Of a stretch of DNA of 64,000 nt, positions 48,528 through 56,295 are shown in pieces. Source of the stretch: Vibrio sp. 10N.261.45.E2. GTDB lineage: Bacteria; Pseudomonadota; Gammaproteobacteria; Enterobacterales; Vibrionaceae. The position numbers and the translations under genes were made by a program. The stretch's first letter is position 1. Every line of letters starts with the position of its first letter. The stretch lies in NCBI RefSeq assembly GCF_002875705.1, contig NZ_MCZZ01000105.1, positions 1 to 64,000 on the forward strand, given 5' to 3'. Below the pieces are notes generated by a model, which had not been told where the DNA came from, did not search any database, and was given only the letters and a program-made list of their open reading frames with translations.

Positions 48528-49046
48528 TTAACCTCTACGCAATTTGCGCTTTCCTTTTATTTTTCGCTCTTTAAACGGCATTGCTAAAGATGCGAACTCT
48601 TTCATCGCTCGACGGTAAACATCTCGCTTGAAAGAAACAACTTGTCGAACCGGGTACCAGTAACTCACCCAACGCCAACCATCAAACTCAGGTGTACTTC
48701 CACGCTGCATATTGATATGCGACTCATCGCAATCTAAGCGCAAAAGGAACCACTTCTGTTTTTGTCCAATACAGACAGGTTTAGAATCCCACCGAACCAG
48801 TCGTTTGGGTAGCTTATAGCGTAACCAATGACGACTTGTCGCGACGATCTTTACATCCTTTTTAGTAAGGCCAACCTCTTCATACAACTCGCGGTACATT
48901 GCCTGTTCCGGAGTCTCACCTTCATCTATTCCCCCTTGAGGGAATTGCCATGAATGTTGCCCGTATCGTTTAGCCCAGAAGACCTGACCATGGTTGTTAC
49001 AGATTACAATACCAACATTTAATCGGTAACCATCGCCATCTATCAC
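48528..49046 (-). CDS. rppH: RppH, RNA pyrophosphohydrolase
   Basis: Nudix enzyme that removes pyrophosphate from mRNA 5' ends and starts RNase E-dependent decay. The Nudix box [20 protein letters not shown] continues VGL and lies at about residues 35-57. The longest frame starts at 49109, but the family start ([16 protein letters not shown]) is a GTG at 49046 with AGAGG seven bases upstream, giving 172 residues (E. coli 176). It is divergent from mutH across 616 bp that holds the DnaA-box cluster. Confidence 0.95.
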   Translation of the reverse strand: MIDGDGYRLNVGIVICNNHGQVFWAKRYGQHSWQFPQGGIDEGETPEQAMYRELYEEVGLTKKDVKIVATSRHWLRYKLPKRLVRWDSKPVCIGQKQKWFLLRLDCDESHINMQRGSTPEFDGWRWVSYWYPVRQVVSFKRDVYRRAMKEFASLAMPFKERKIKGKRKLRRG

Positions 49047-49082
49047 TGGCCAACCTCTATCTAAATTTTTAATTACTCTGAT

Positions 49083-49560
49083 TTTTCCACATATCCCCAA
49101 TCGGAGCAAACTTAGTGACGTGATAAGCGCTATATTTATGAATAATAACTAGGAATATGGATAAGTTTTGCCCAAATTCTAGTTACCCACACAATAGTGA
49201 GACATAGACCACATTTATTCACCTTTTCTGTGAATAACTATGTGAAGAATTACCCGCAATCGTTTTTTTTAATCCATAGATTCATCAACACTAAAAACAA
49301 CAAGTCAACAAAATCCATTTTATCTTTATATAAATCAGTATATTAAAATATAATTTTGGTTTTAAAAAACATTTGGAATGTAAAAGATCTTTCAGAAACC
49401 TGACATGGTTAAAGATCAACCACTCCGATGTTTATCCACACTGGTAAGTGAAAGATTCATTTTACCCCCCATTTGGCAAGCATTTTATCCACCATAAACC
49501 CCTGTTTATTTATCCACTAAATTAATATTTCAATTAATTACCTTTATGTCCTGTGGATAA
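49083..49560. promoter_or_regulatory. DnaA-box cluster in the rppH-mutH gap (DARS2 counterpart)
   Basis: Perfect TTATCCACA boxes lie at 49432-49440 (+) and 49552-49560 (-). Boxes fitting TTWTNCACA are TTTTCCACA 49083-49091 (+) and TTATTCACA 49229-49237 (-). One-mismatch boxes are 49156-49164 (-), 49183-49191 (+), 49215-49223 (+), 49241-49249 (-), 49485-49493 (+) and 49510-49518 (+). An IHF-like AATCAGTATATTA is at 49333-49345 in an A/T-rich segment. E. coli DARS2, which reactivates DnaA-ADP, is in the same mutH-ygdP(rppH) gap and also combines DnaA boxes with IHF and Fis sites. Confidence 0.8.
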
Positions 49561-49662
49561 CCCTGACTTTGATCCCTTTTCTTGTAGGGAGATCATTTCT
49601 TAACCAGTCGTCATTTGGTGACAAGTTCTGATAAAATCGTTTTTTTGATCATACCTTTTATT

Positions 49663-50328
49663 ATGAAACCAGAACCACAAACACAACAAGAGCTATTAGA
49701 CAGGGCCTATGCGATTGCAGGAATGACTTTCAAAGAGCTCGCTGACGAAGCCGAGATGGTGATGCCAAACGACCTTAAGCGTGATAAAGGCTGGGTTGGG
49801 CAACTGTTGGAATGGCACTTGGGTGCACCTGCAGGCAGCAAGCCAGAACAAGATTTTGCCAAGCTCGGTATTGAGCTCAAAAGCATCCCAATTGGCTACT
49901 CTGGAAAGCCACTCGAAACCACGTTTGTTTGTGTCGCTCCACTAATGGGGGTGCAAGGCATAACTTGGGAAACTAGCCACGTTCGAAACAAGCTGTCTAA
50001 GGTGTTGTGGATCCCTGTCGAGGGAGAAAGAGAGATCCCGCTGGCAGAGAGACATGTAGGATCCCCTTTATTATGGACACCTAGCCAAGCTGAAGACGAA
50101 CTCTTGAAAAGGGATTGGGAAGAACTGATGGAGTTGATCGTGTTAGGCAATGTTGAGCAGATAACAGCAAGACACGGTGAAGCACTGCATTTGCGTCCAA
50201 AAGCCGCCAACAGTCGAGTGTTAACCGAAGCTTACGGTGCAAGTGGAAAACCTATCAAAACTAAACCACGTGGTTTCTATCTACGAACTCAATTCACCCA
50301 CAAATTACTGACAACACATTACGCATAG
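49663..50328 (+). CDS. mutH: MutH, methyl-directed mismatch-repair endonuclease
   Basis: Nicks the unmethylated strand at hemimethylated GATC when activated by MutS/MutL. The catalytic D-E-K pattern is visible in [13 protein letters not shown] at about residues 62-74. The frame opens at 49615, but the ATG at 49663 starts [20 protein letters not shown], the family N-terminus, giving 221 residues (E. coli 229). Next to rppH in opposite direction, as in E. coli. Confidence 0.95.
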   Translation: MKPEPQTQQELLDRAYAIAGMTFKELADEAEMVMPNDLKRDKGWVGQLLEWHLGAPAGSKPEQDFAKLGIELKSIPIGYSGKPLETTFVCVAPLMGVQGITWETSHVRNKLSKVLWIPVEGEREIPLAERHVGSPLLWTPSQAEDELLKRDWEELMELIVLGNVEQITARHGEALHLRPKAANSRVLTEAYGASGKPIKTKPRGFYLRTQFTHKLLTTHYA

Positions 50329-50416
50329 TTCGTTTAATCTATCCTCGGTAGCGAAAACTATCAATGCGTTACAAAAGAGCCTGTAATTAGAATCAATCTC
50401 TAACTATATACACGCT

Positions 50417-50728
50417 CTAATGAGGTTTAAGCGCCAATTCAATATCACAATAGCTTTGGCTTGGCTCGTTACCAAACTCATCATACGCGTTGTGTAAACG
50501 AAGATACGCCTTTTCAAAGCCGAGCCGGAGTAACTCCTCTTTCACTTGATCCAAGGATCCAAAGTGAAGCGGCTCACCGTCTTGCTTTACTGGTTCTAGC
50601 TTGTGTTTGTATTCCACCGCCAATAGATATTCTGAAATATCAGAACAACCAATAACGTATACTTTGGGTGTTTGATAAGAGTCTTTGTGCTCTCCATGTA
50701 ACCACATATCTAATTGATGCTTCTGCAT
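50417..50728 (-). CDS. small conserved protein, DUF6482-like
   Basis: A 103-residue soluble protein starting MQKHQLDMWLHGEHKD, with features recalling the gammaproteobacterial DUF6482 family. Function unknown. No signal peptide or membrane helix. It has a GGGAGG-like Shine-Dalgarno (read on the minus strand from CCTCCC at 50735-50740). It converges with mutH and is separated from the next upstream gene by a terminator. The DUF number is from memory. Confidence 0.7.
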   Translation of the reverse strand: MQKHQLDMWLHGEHKDSYQTPKVYVIGCSDISEYLLAVEYKHKLEPVKQDGEPLHFGSLDQVKEELLRLGFEKAYLRLHNAYDEFGNEPSQSYCDIELALKPH

Positions 50729-50797
50729 AGCCGGCCTCCCTTGCTCTCTATAGCTTAGCCGAACTATTTACCTTTACTAGATAACGACTTAAAAAAG

Positions 50798-50828
50798 CAA
50801 AAAAGAGAAGCAAGAGCTTCTCTTTTTT
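50798..50828 (-). terminator. terminator of the DUF1127 gene
   Basis: On the minus strand, stem GAGAAGC/GCTTCTC (50805-50822) with loop TCTT is followed by T-rich sequence. A-runs and T-runs flank both sides. Confidence 0.85.
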
Positions 50829-50920
50829 GGCCAGTTCTAGTTCAAAAGCTTGCACTTTCGACGCCATAACTATCACTGTGACTTATCTCTGGGGTTGAAC
50901 GGTGCCACCAACCCCGCAGA

Positions 50921-51172
50921 TTACGTCGGTATTCGCGAACTTAAGACACGACGAAGGTGACGGACTCGACGTTCAATAGTGACGACTTCTGGTTCAGAAA
51001 ACCCAATAGGTCGACCGTCAGCTTCAAGACCAATATCTCTTAATAAGTGAGTATTGTTCCACGGCAGATCGTATGAACTACGACGAACTTTTCGTTGCCA
51101 TTCACGCTCTTCACGACGAAGATCGGCACGGATAAGGACTGTTGCTAATTTTAAATATACTGAGTGACGCAT
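50921..51172 (-). CDS. DUF1127-type small protein (YjiS-like)
   Basis: An 83-residue basic protein whose middle carries LLRDIGLEADGRPIGFSEPE, the hallmark of DUF1127 proteins. Small DUF1127 proteins in alphaproteobacteria have been linked to RNA turnover and phosphate or carbon metabolism; in Vibrio the role is unknown. About 25% Arg/Lys suggests nucleic-acid contact. The leader before its ATG contains two stem-loops, the last abutting the GGAG. A 40-codon gene lies 109 bases upstream on the same strand. Confidence 0.78.
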   Translation of the reverse strand: MRHSVYLKLATVLIRADLRREEREWQRKVRRSSYDLPWNNTHLLRDIGLEADGRPIGFSEPEVVTIERRVRHLRRVLSSRIPT

Positions 51173-51182
51173 AATAACTCTC

Positions 51183-51256
51183 CAGTTGTTGAATCAACTG
51201 AGGAAAAATAGCGTGTTAGATAGTATGAGGGTTTCTCACTTAGCTGCTATTTTTCC
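51183..51256 (-). promoter_or_regulatory. structured leader of the DUF1127 gene
   Basis: Two inverted repeats. GGAAAAATAGC (51204-51214) pairs with GCTATTTTTCC (51246-51256) over an 11-bp perfect stem with a 31-base internal region. CAGTTG/CAACTG (51184-51201) forms a hairpin whose 3' side touches the GGAG of the DUF1127 gene on the minus strand. Confidence 0.55.
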
Positions 51257-51281
51257 GCAGCCAAATAAGGGTACGGATCTA

Positions 51282-51404
51282 TTAGTTAGGTTTATCTTGG
51301 GTGTTTCGATCGGCCATGGCTGATGTTTGTAACATATCAGTCACCATGTCAGTACACGGATCAAACGAAGCGCAAATATGCTGTATAAAATCGAAATGTT
51401 TCAT
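51282..51404 (-). CDS. 40-residue small protein, unknown
   Basis: Not recognised. The ATG at 51404 has a full GGAGG six bases upstream, the strongest Shine-Dalgarno in this area. It encodes 40 residues starting MKHFDFIQHICASFDPCTDM with two Cys five residues apart and a polar C-terminus ending KPN. The longer frame to 51521 has no such signal. No signal peptide or TM helix. It precedes the DUF1127 gene on the same strand. Translation is inferred from the Shine-Dalgarno alone. Confidence 0.6.
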   Translation of the reverse strand: MKHFDFIQHICASFDPCTDMVTDMLQTSAMADRNTQDKPN

Positions 51405-51676
51405 TTGCGCCTCCAAGCTAACTAAAAAATCCAAAAAGAAATGGGGTAGTAAAAGCAGACAAGTCTTTGTTAAATCGTTGCTTTCACGGTTAAAGTCTAA
51501 CCAAGTGAGTATATTATTCAACCGCTAATTTGTTAACATTTTTAAAACAATGCATTCGCCTGAAATATCAGTTGCATATTCATTTGCATATAACATATTC
51601 ACTATGATTATATAAAATCGCAGCATATTTATCTTAAGGCTGCTCGATAAAACAACGGACTATCCTTCAGAAACAT
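51405..51676. other. leader/intergenic region between vpsR and the 40-codon gene
   Basis: About 270 bases, very A/T-rich. Read leftward it holds a direct repeat ATATGCAA (in TTGCATATTCATTTGCATAT, about 51571-51590) and a TAATAT -10-like element. No other gene seen. A promoter for the small genes is expected here but not located with confidence. Confidence 0.35.
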
Positions 51677-51701
51677 AAAAGCCACGCAGATACGTGGCTC
51701 T
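51677..51701 (-). terminator. vpsR terminator
   Basis: On the minus strand, stem AGCCACG/CGTGGCT (51680-51699) with loop TATCTG is followed by TTTTATG. It is about 42 bases after the vpsR stop. Confidence 0.8.
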
Positions 51702-51741
51702 TAAATTGGTAACGTTCGAATAAAGTCACTGAAAAAAGACT

Positions 51742-53076
51742 CTAAACAACGCCCTCAGAGATTAAGCTGTGTTTATTGAGTAATCGGTACATAGTCGCTC
51801 GTGATACACCGAGCTCTTTAGCTGCCAACGAAACCTGACCACCGTATGATTCCAAAACAATTAGCAACGCATCGCGCTCTGAACGTTCACGAATACTCTT
51901 CAAGCTTCGGCGTTCCTCATTCTGTTTTGGTAAATCTAGTTGGTGATCCTCAATGATCACTGCATCAGACATCAACACAACACGCTTGATCTGGTTCATC
52001 AGCTCGCGCACATTGCCAGGCCAATGGTAGCGATTCATAGAACGGATAGCATCGTCTGAAAAGCTCTTAGCCTGAGCATTAAACTCTTTCGAGTACTCAC
52101 GCAGGAAATGATTCGCCAGTACTGAAATATCACTCACACGCTCTTTCAAGCTCGGAACATGAATACGCAGAACATTGATGTAGTGATAAAGCTCTTCATT
52201 GAAGTCCCCTTCTATTAAGGCTTTTTCAATATCAGAGGAGTTCGCAGCCAGAATACGCACATCGACAGATTTAGGTCCATTCGCAGTTTCAATCTTACCC
52301 TCTTGTAGAAAGCGCAGCAGATTCAATTGTTGATTGCGTGGCATCGCTAAAACATCATTAAGCAAGATGGTACCGCCATCGGCTTCTTCCAACATACACG
52401 GCGCGGTCGCTGGCTGTGATGAAATACCAAACACTTCGGCCTCTATTCTCATTTCAGACAAGGCACGACAGTTAACCGTTAAAAATGGCTTCTGTGCTCG
52501 CGACGAGTTTTGGTGAATAGAGCGTGCAATCGTCTCTTTACCAGCCCCGCTCTCACCATAAATCAAGATACTGACATCGGTAGGCCCAATACGCTTTACT
52601 TGGTCTCTCAAGCGCTTCACAGCCACCGAATCGCCTAGAAGGCCCATGTTGTTATTGATGCCGTAATTTGGCCATACCTTCTGCTCAAGCTTAAGCATGC
52701 CCAGTTGGTGACCAATGGTACTCAACAACTGAGCATCTGGGATTGGCGCCGTGAAAAAGTCGATACAGAAGTTAACGATAAACTGGCAAATCGTATCAGA
52801 GCTTAATTGAGATTCACGGATAAAAGCGAGCCATCTCACCTGCTTGTTATTGCTCACAAGGTTAGCAATACCGTTGAGACTGAACTCATCATGACTAAGA
52901 TCCACAATACCAATGCATGGGCCAATATCCGCAATCAAGGCATCGGCTTTTCGTAAATCTGCACACTGGGTACACTGCCAACCCACTTGTTCTAACACGG
53001 ATAACCAGGGTTCGTACGCACCACCAACGACGATAAGAGAACCTGGTAAGGAATCCATCTTAAATTGAGTTCCCAT
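51742..53076 (-). CDS. vpsR: VpsR, c-di-GMP-binding biofilm regulator
   Basis: NtrC-like master activator of Vibrio exopolysaccharide and biofilm genes. A receiver-like domain covers about 1-125 (IGIVDLS holds the conserved Asp near 59). A AAA+ domain lies at about 145-375 with Walker A GESGAGKE. A C-terminal Fis-type HTH (VSLAAKELGVSRATMYRLL) ends the protein. The GAFTGA loop needed for sigma-54 contact is absent and Walker B reads GGTILLND in place of the usual DE, which agrees with VpsR acting with sigma-70. The 444-residue length and neighbour lysS match V. cholerae. Confidence 0.95.
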   Translation of the reverse strand: MGTQFKMDSLPGSLIVVGGAYEPWLSVLEQVGWQCTQCADLRKADALIADIGPCIGIVDLSHDEFSLNGIANLVSNNKQVRWLAFIRESQLSSDTICQFIVNFCIDFFTAPIPDAQLLSTIGHQLGMLKLEQKVWPNYGINNNMGLLGDSVAVKRLRDQVKRIGPTDVSILIYGESGAGKETIARSIHQNSSRAQKPFLTVNCRALSEMRIEAEVFGISSQPATAPCMLEEADGGTILLNDVLAMPRNQQLNLLRFLQEGKIETANGPKSVDVRILAANSSDIEKALIEGDFNEELYHYINVLRIHVPSLKERVSDISVLANHFLREYSKEFNAQAKSFSDDAIRSMNRYHWPGNVRELMNQIKRVVLMSDAVIIEDHQLDLPKQNEERRSLKSIRERSERDALLIVLESYGGQVSLAAKELGVSRATMYRLLNKHSLISEGVV

Positions 53077-53180
53077 CCTTCTTCCTTATTCTATTTTTAT
53101 TTAAAATCAGGCTAATACGAGTCACTGCTTCATCGTCAGACAAAATGCCATGAGATCGTATTCAGCGCAGAGACGTATAG

Positions 53181-53223
53181 TAGTGAGACTATCTTAGATT
53201 TTATGTCTCAATAGTAAGACTAT
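53181..53223. repeat. direct repeat TAGT(G/A)AGACTAT upstream of vpsR
   Basis: TAGTGAGACTAT (53181-53192) and TAGTAAGACTAT (53212-53223) differ at one base and start 31 bp apart, close to three helical turns. Between them GTCTCA (53205-53210) is an inverted copy of TGAGAC. They lie 105-150 bp upstream of the vpsR start and may be an operator. Confidence 0.5.
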
Positions 53224-53288
53224 GTCAGAAATAACGATTTTTCGAATCAAGAGTGCGGTACAGACTAGGTTTTGAAGCCCAAAAACAG

Positions 53289-53314
53289 AAAAAGCCACCC
53301 GAAGGTGGCTTTTT
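53289..53314. terminator. lysS terminator
   Basis: Stem GCCACC/GGTGGC (53294-53309) with loop CGAA, flanked by A-run and T-run. On the minus strand it terminates lysS, 35 bases past its stop. Confidence 0.9.
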
Positions 53315-53348
53315 AATTACATAGGCTGTTACGCCCTATAAGCGAGAA

Positions 53349-54881
53349 TTACGCTTGTGGACGCATTGCCGGGAACAAGATCACGTCACGGATTGTGTGC
53401 GTGTTTGTAAATAGCATAGCTAGACGGTCGATACCGATACCTTGACCCGCTGTTGGTGGTAGGCCGTGCTCTAGTGCAGTAATGTAGTCTGCATCGTAGT
53501 ACATCGCTTCGTCATCACCCGCGTCTTTCGCGTTAACTTGAGCTTTGAAACGCTCGTCTTGGTCTTGAGCATCGTTAAGCTCAGAGAAACCATTCGCTAC
53601 TTCACGGCCACCGATGAAGAACTCAAAACGGTCTGTGAAGAACGGGTTGTCATCGCTACGACGTGCTAGAGGAGAGATGTCCGCTGGGTAGCCAGTGATG
53701 AACGTTGGTTGAATTAACTGAGGCTCAGCCGTTTCACCAAAGATCTCTTCAAGAAGCTGACCACATGTCCAGAACGTTTCTACGTCTACGTGTACAGATT
53801 TAGCGATAGCTACCATCTTCTCACGGTCTTGTAGGTCTGCTTCTGTTAGCGCTTGAATCTCAGCGTGCTCAGGGTTGTAGTGCTTGATAGCATCGAACAT
53901 GCTCATACGCGCGTACTTACCACCAAACTCTACTGTTTCGTCACCGTAAGGCATAGAAGTAGAACCAAGAACGTCCATAGCCGCTGTGCTTAGCATCTCT
54001 TCAGTCAGGTCCATCAGGTCTTTGTAGTCAGAGTACGCTTGGTAGAATTCCATCATTGTGAATTCTGGGTTGTGACGTGGAGATAGACCTTCGTTACGGA
54101 AGTTACGGTTGATCTCGAATACACGGTCAAAACCACCAACCACTAGACGCTTAAGGTAAAGCTCAGGTGCAACACGTAGGTACATGTCGATGTCTAATGC
54201 ATTGTGGTGAGTGATAAATGGACGTGCAGTTGCACCTCCCGGGATCACGTGCATCATTGGCGTTTCAACTTCTAGGTAGCCTTTAGCGCTCATGAAGTTA
54301 CGGATTGAAGATACAAGCTTAGAACGCACGATGAATGCATTGCGAGAGTCTTCGTTCACGATTAGGTCAACGTAACGCTGACGGTAACGCATCTCTTGGT
54401 CAGTTAGGCCGTGGAACTTTTCTGGTAGAGGACGAAGTGCTTTAGTCAGCAGTTCAAACTCTTCCATGTTCACGTAAAGGTCGCCTTTACCTGATTTGTG
54501 AAGCGCACCTTTAACACCGATGATGTCACCGATATCTAGACCTTGGTACTTCTCTTTCAGTACTTTTTGTACGTCTTTCGCTGCGTATGCTTGGATACGA
54601 CCAGAAGTTTCTTGAATCGCAAGGAATGGACCACGTTTCGCCATAACACGACCAGCGATCGCAACGATGTGGTTAAGCTCTTCTAGCTCTTCCTTAGTCT
54701 TCTCACCGAATTCCGCTTGAAGATCGCCAGCTAGGTGCTCACGACGGAAGTCATTTGGGTGACCATTTGCTTTGCAGTTTTGGCGGATGTGATCCAGCTT
54801 GCTACGGCGCTCAGCAATAAGTTTATTTTCTTCAGGTGAAGAAGCTTCTTGTACGTTTTCGTTTTGAACAGCATCAGTCAT
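53349..54881 (-). CDS. lysS: LysS, lysyl-tRNA synthetase (class II)
   Basis: Charges tRNA-Lys. The anticodon-binding OB fold covers about 60-175. The class II core has motif 2 [20 protein letters not shown] near residues 268-287 and motif 3 [12 protein letters not shown] near 480-491. The 510-residue length is like E. coli LysS (505). It follows prfB by 80 bp on the same strand, the prfB-lysS operon of E. coli. Confidence 0.97.
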   Translation of the reverse strand: MTDAVQNENVQEASSPEENKLIAERRSKLDHIRQNCKANGHPNDFRREHLAGDLQAEFGEKTKEELEELNHIVAIAGRVMAKRGPFLAIQETSGRIQAYAAKDVQKVLKEKYQGLDIGDIIGVKGALHKSGKGDLYVNMEEFELLTKALRPLPEKFHGLTDQEMRYRQRYVDLIVNEDSRNAFIVRSKLVSSIRNFMSAKGYLEVETPMMHVIPGGATARPFITHHNALDIDMYLRVAPELYLKRLVVGGFDRVFEINRNFRNEGLSPRHNPEFTMMEFYQAYSDYKDLMDLTEEMLSTAAMDVLGSTSMPYGDETVEFGGKYARMSMFDAIKHYNPEHAEIQALTEADLQDREKMVAIAKSVHVDVETFWTCGQLLEEIFGETAEPQLIQPTFITGYPADISPLARRSDDNPFFTDRFEFFIGGREVANGFSELNDAQDQDERFKAQVNAKDAGDDEAMYYDADYITALEHGLPPTAGQGIGIDRLAMLFTNTHTIRDVILFPAMRPQA

Positions 54882-54961
54882 TAGAGATGTACCCTGCTTT
54901 TATAATTTGGACCGCTATATCTTTGCAAATATAGGCATTTTTACAAATATACTTGGTTAGC

Positions 54962-56060
54962 TTATAGACCTGATTTCAGGCTAGCTTCAATAAATTTGTC
55001 TAAGTCACCGTCAAGAACCGCTTGAGTATTACGGTTTTCGATGCCGGTGCGTAAATCTTTGATACGAGAATCATCCAGTACGTAAGAGCGGATCTGACTG
55101 CCCCAACCGATGTCTGATTTCGTTTCTTCGCTCGCCTGTTTTTCAGCATTTTGTTTTTGAATCTCAAGTTCAAAAAGCTTAGCACGTAGCTGCTTCATCG
55201 CTTGATCTTTGTTCTTATGCTGCGAACGGTCATTCTGACATTGAACCACTGTGTTGGTTGGAACGTGAGTAATACGTACCGCCGATTCAGTGGTGTTTAC
55301 GTGCTGACCACCAGCGCCCGAGGCACGGTATACGTCAATACGTAAGTCAGAAGGATTAATGTCGATCGTAATGTTGTCATCAATCTCTGGATAGATAAAC
55401 GCAGATGCAAATGAAGTATGACGACGACCACTTGAATCAAATGGTGACTTACGAACTAGACGGTGAACACCTGTCTCTGTGCGTAACCAACCGTAAGCGT
55501 ACTCACCAGAAATACGTACTGTCGCGCCTTTAAGGCCGGCAACATCACCATCAGACACTTCGATAACTTCAGTTTTGAAGCCTTTCGAATCTGCCCAACG
55601 TAAGTACATACGCAACATCATTGAAGTCCAGTCTTGAGCTTCTGTACCGCCCGAGCCTGACTGCAGATCGATGTAGCAATCTGATGCATCGTGATCACCA
55701 GAGAACATACGACGGAATTCCAGTTTCTCTAGCTTAGCTTCAAGCTCGGCTAGTTCTGGTTCAATTTCATCGAACGTTTCTTGATCTTCTTCTTCAACCG
55801 CTAGCTCTAGCAGGCCATCAACATCCTCAACACCTTGGTCAAGTTGGTCGATCGTTTCTACTACCGCTTCCAATGCAGAACGTTCTTTACCTAGCGCTTG
55901 AGCACGCTCAGGTTCGTTCCATACATCCGGTTGTTCTAATTCTGCGTTTACTTCTTCTAGACGCTCTTGTTTAGCGTCATAGTCAAAGATACCCCCTCAG
56001 GATATTTGTGCGCTCAGACACATCCTGCAGACGGTTTTTTATAGGATTGATTTCAAACAT
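54962..56060 (-). CDS. prfB: RF2, peptide chain release factor 2 (programmed +1 frameshift)
   Basis: Recognises UAA/UGA and triggers peptide release. The gene is in two frames: an ATG at 56060 opens 25 codons ([20 protein letters not shown]...) and ends at TGA (55983-55985). The second frame then runs from 55984 to 54962. The junction AGGGGGTATCTTTGAC is identical to the E. coli autoregulatory shift site (internal Shine-Dalgarno AGGGGG, slippery CUU, in-frame UGA, C). The total is 365 residues, exactly the E. coli length. The SPF anticodon tripeptide and the GGQ motif (RASGAGGQ) are present; residue 246 is Ala, the common form, in place of the Thr of E. coli K-12. Confidence 0.97.
55980..55998 (-). 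promoter_or_regulatory. prfB programmed frameshift signal
   Basis: On the minus strand, AGGGGG is followed by TAT, the slippery CTT and the in-frame stop TGA with a C after it. When RF2 is low, the ribosome pauses at TGA and slips +1. This closes a feedback loop on RF2 level. Confidence 0.95.
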
Positions 56061-56221
56061 TTTAGCTCATCATTTATGAGTAGAATTTAACCGAAGAATT
56101 GTACTCAAAAGTGTGACGGAGATACAGAATTTTTTAGAGTGCCGAACCAAGATTCAACAACTTAATGGGATATAAAATTGACAGGCAGAAAAAACACGTA
56201 AAATTTGTAAGGGCAGGAAGG

Positions 56222-56253
56222 AAAACAAGCCCTGTTTTTGAACAGAGCTTGTT
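56222..56253 (-). terminator. hairpin between recJ and prfB
   Basis: On the minus strand, AACAAGC/GCTTGTT outer arms (56224-56230 and 56047-56053 plus 200) with CTGTT/AACAG inner arms, one mismatch between them, followed by TTTTCC. The arms are at 56224-56230 and 56247-56253. It is a moderate terminator downstream of recJ. Confidence 0.65.
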
Positions 56254-56295
56254 GAATTTGGCGCTATATGATGAGCATTATTAAGCCCAAAATAA

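Noticed and set aside
49083..49660. A chromosomal replication origin (DnaA boxes, A/T-rich segment, five GATC sites in 49386-49650)
   Set aside because: The neighbours are rppH and mutH, not mnmG/mioC (oriC1) or rctB (oriC2) genes, and the position equals DARS2. A DnaA-reactivation or titration site is the simpler reading.
54962..55985. A frameshifted prfB pseudogene
   Set aside because: The UGA sits in the conserved RF2 programmed frameshift signal, and the joined product has the exact family length.
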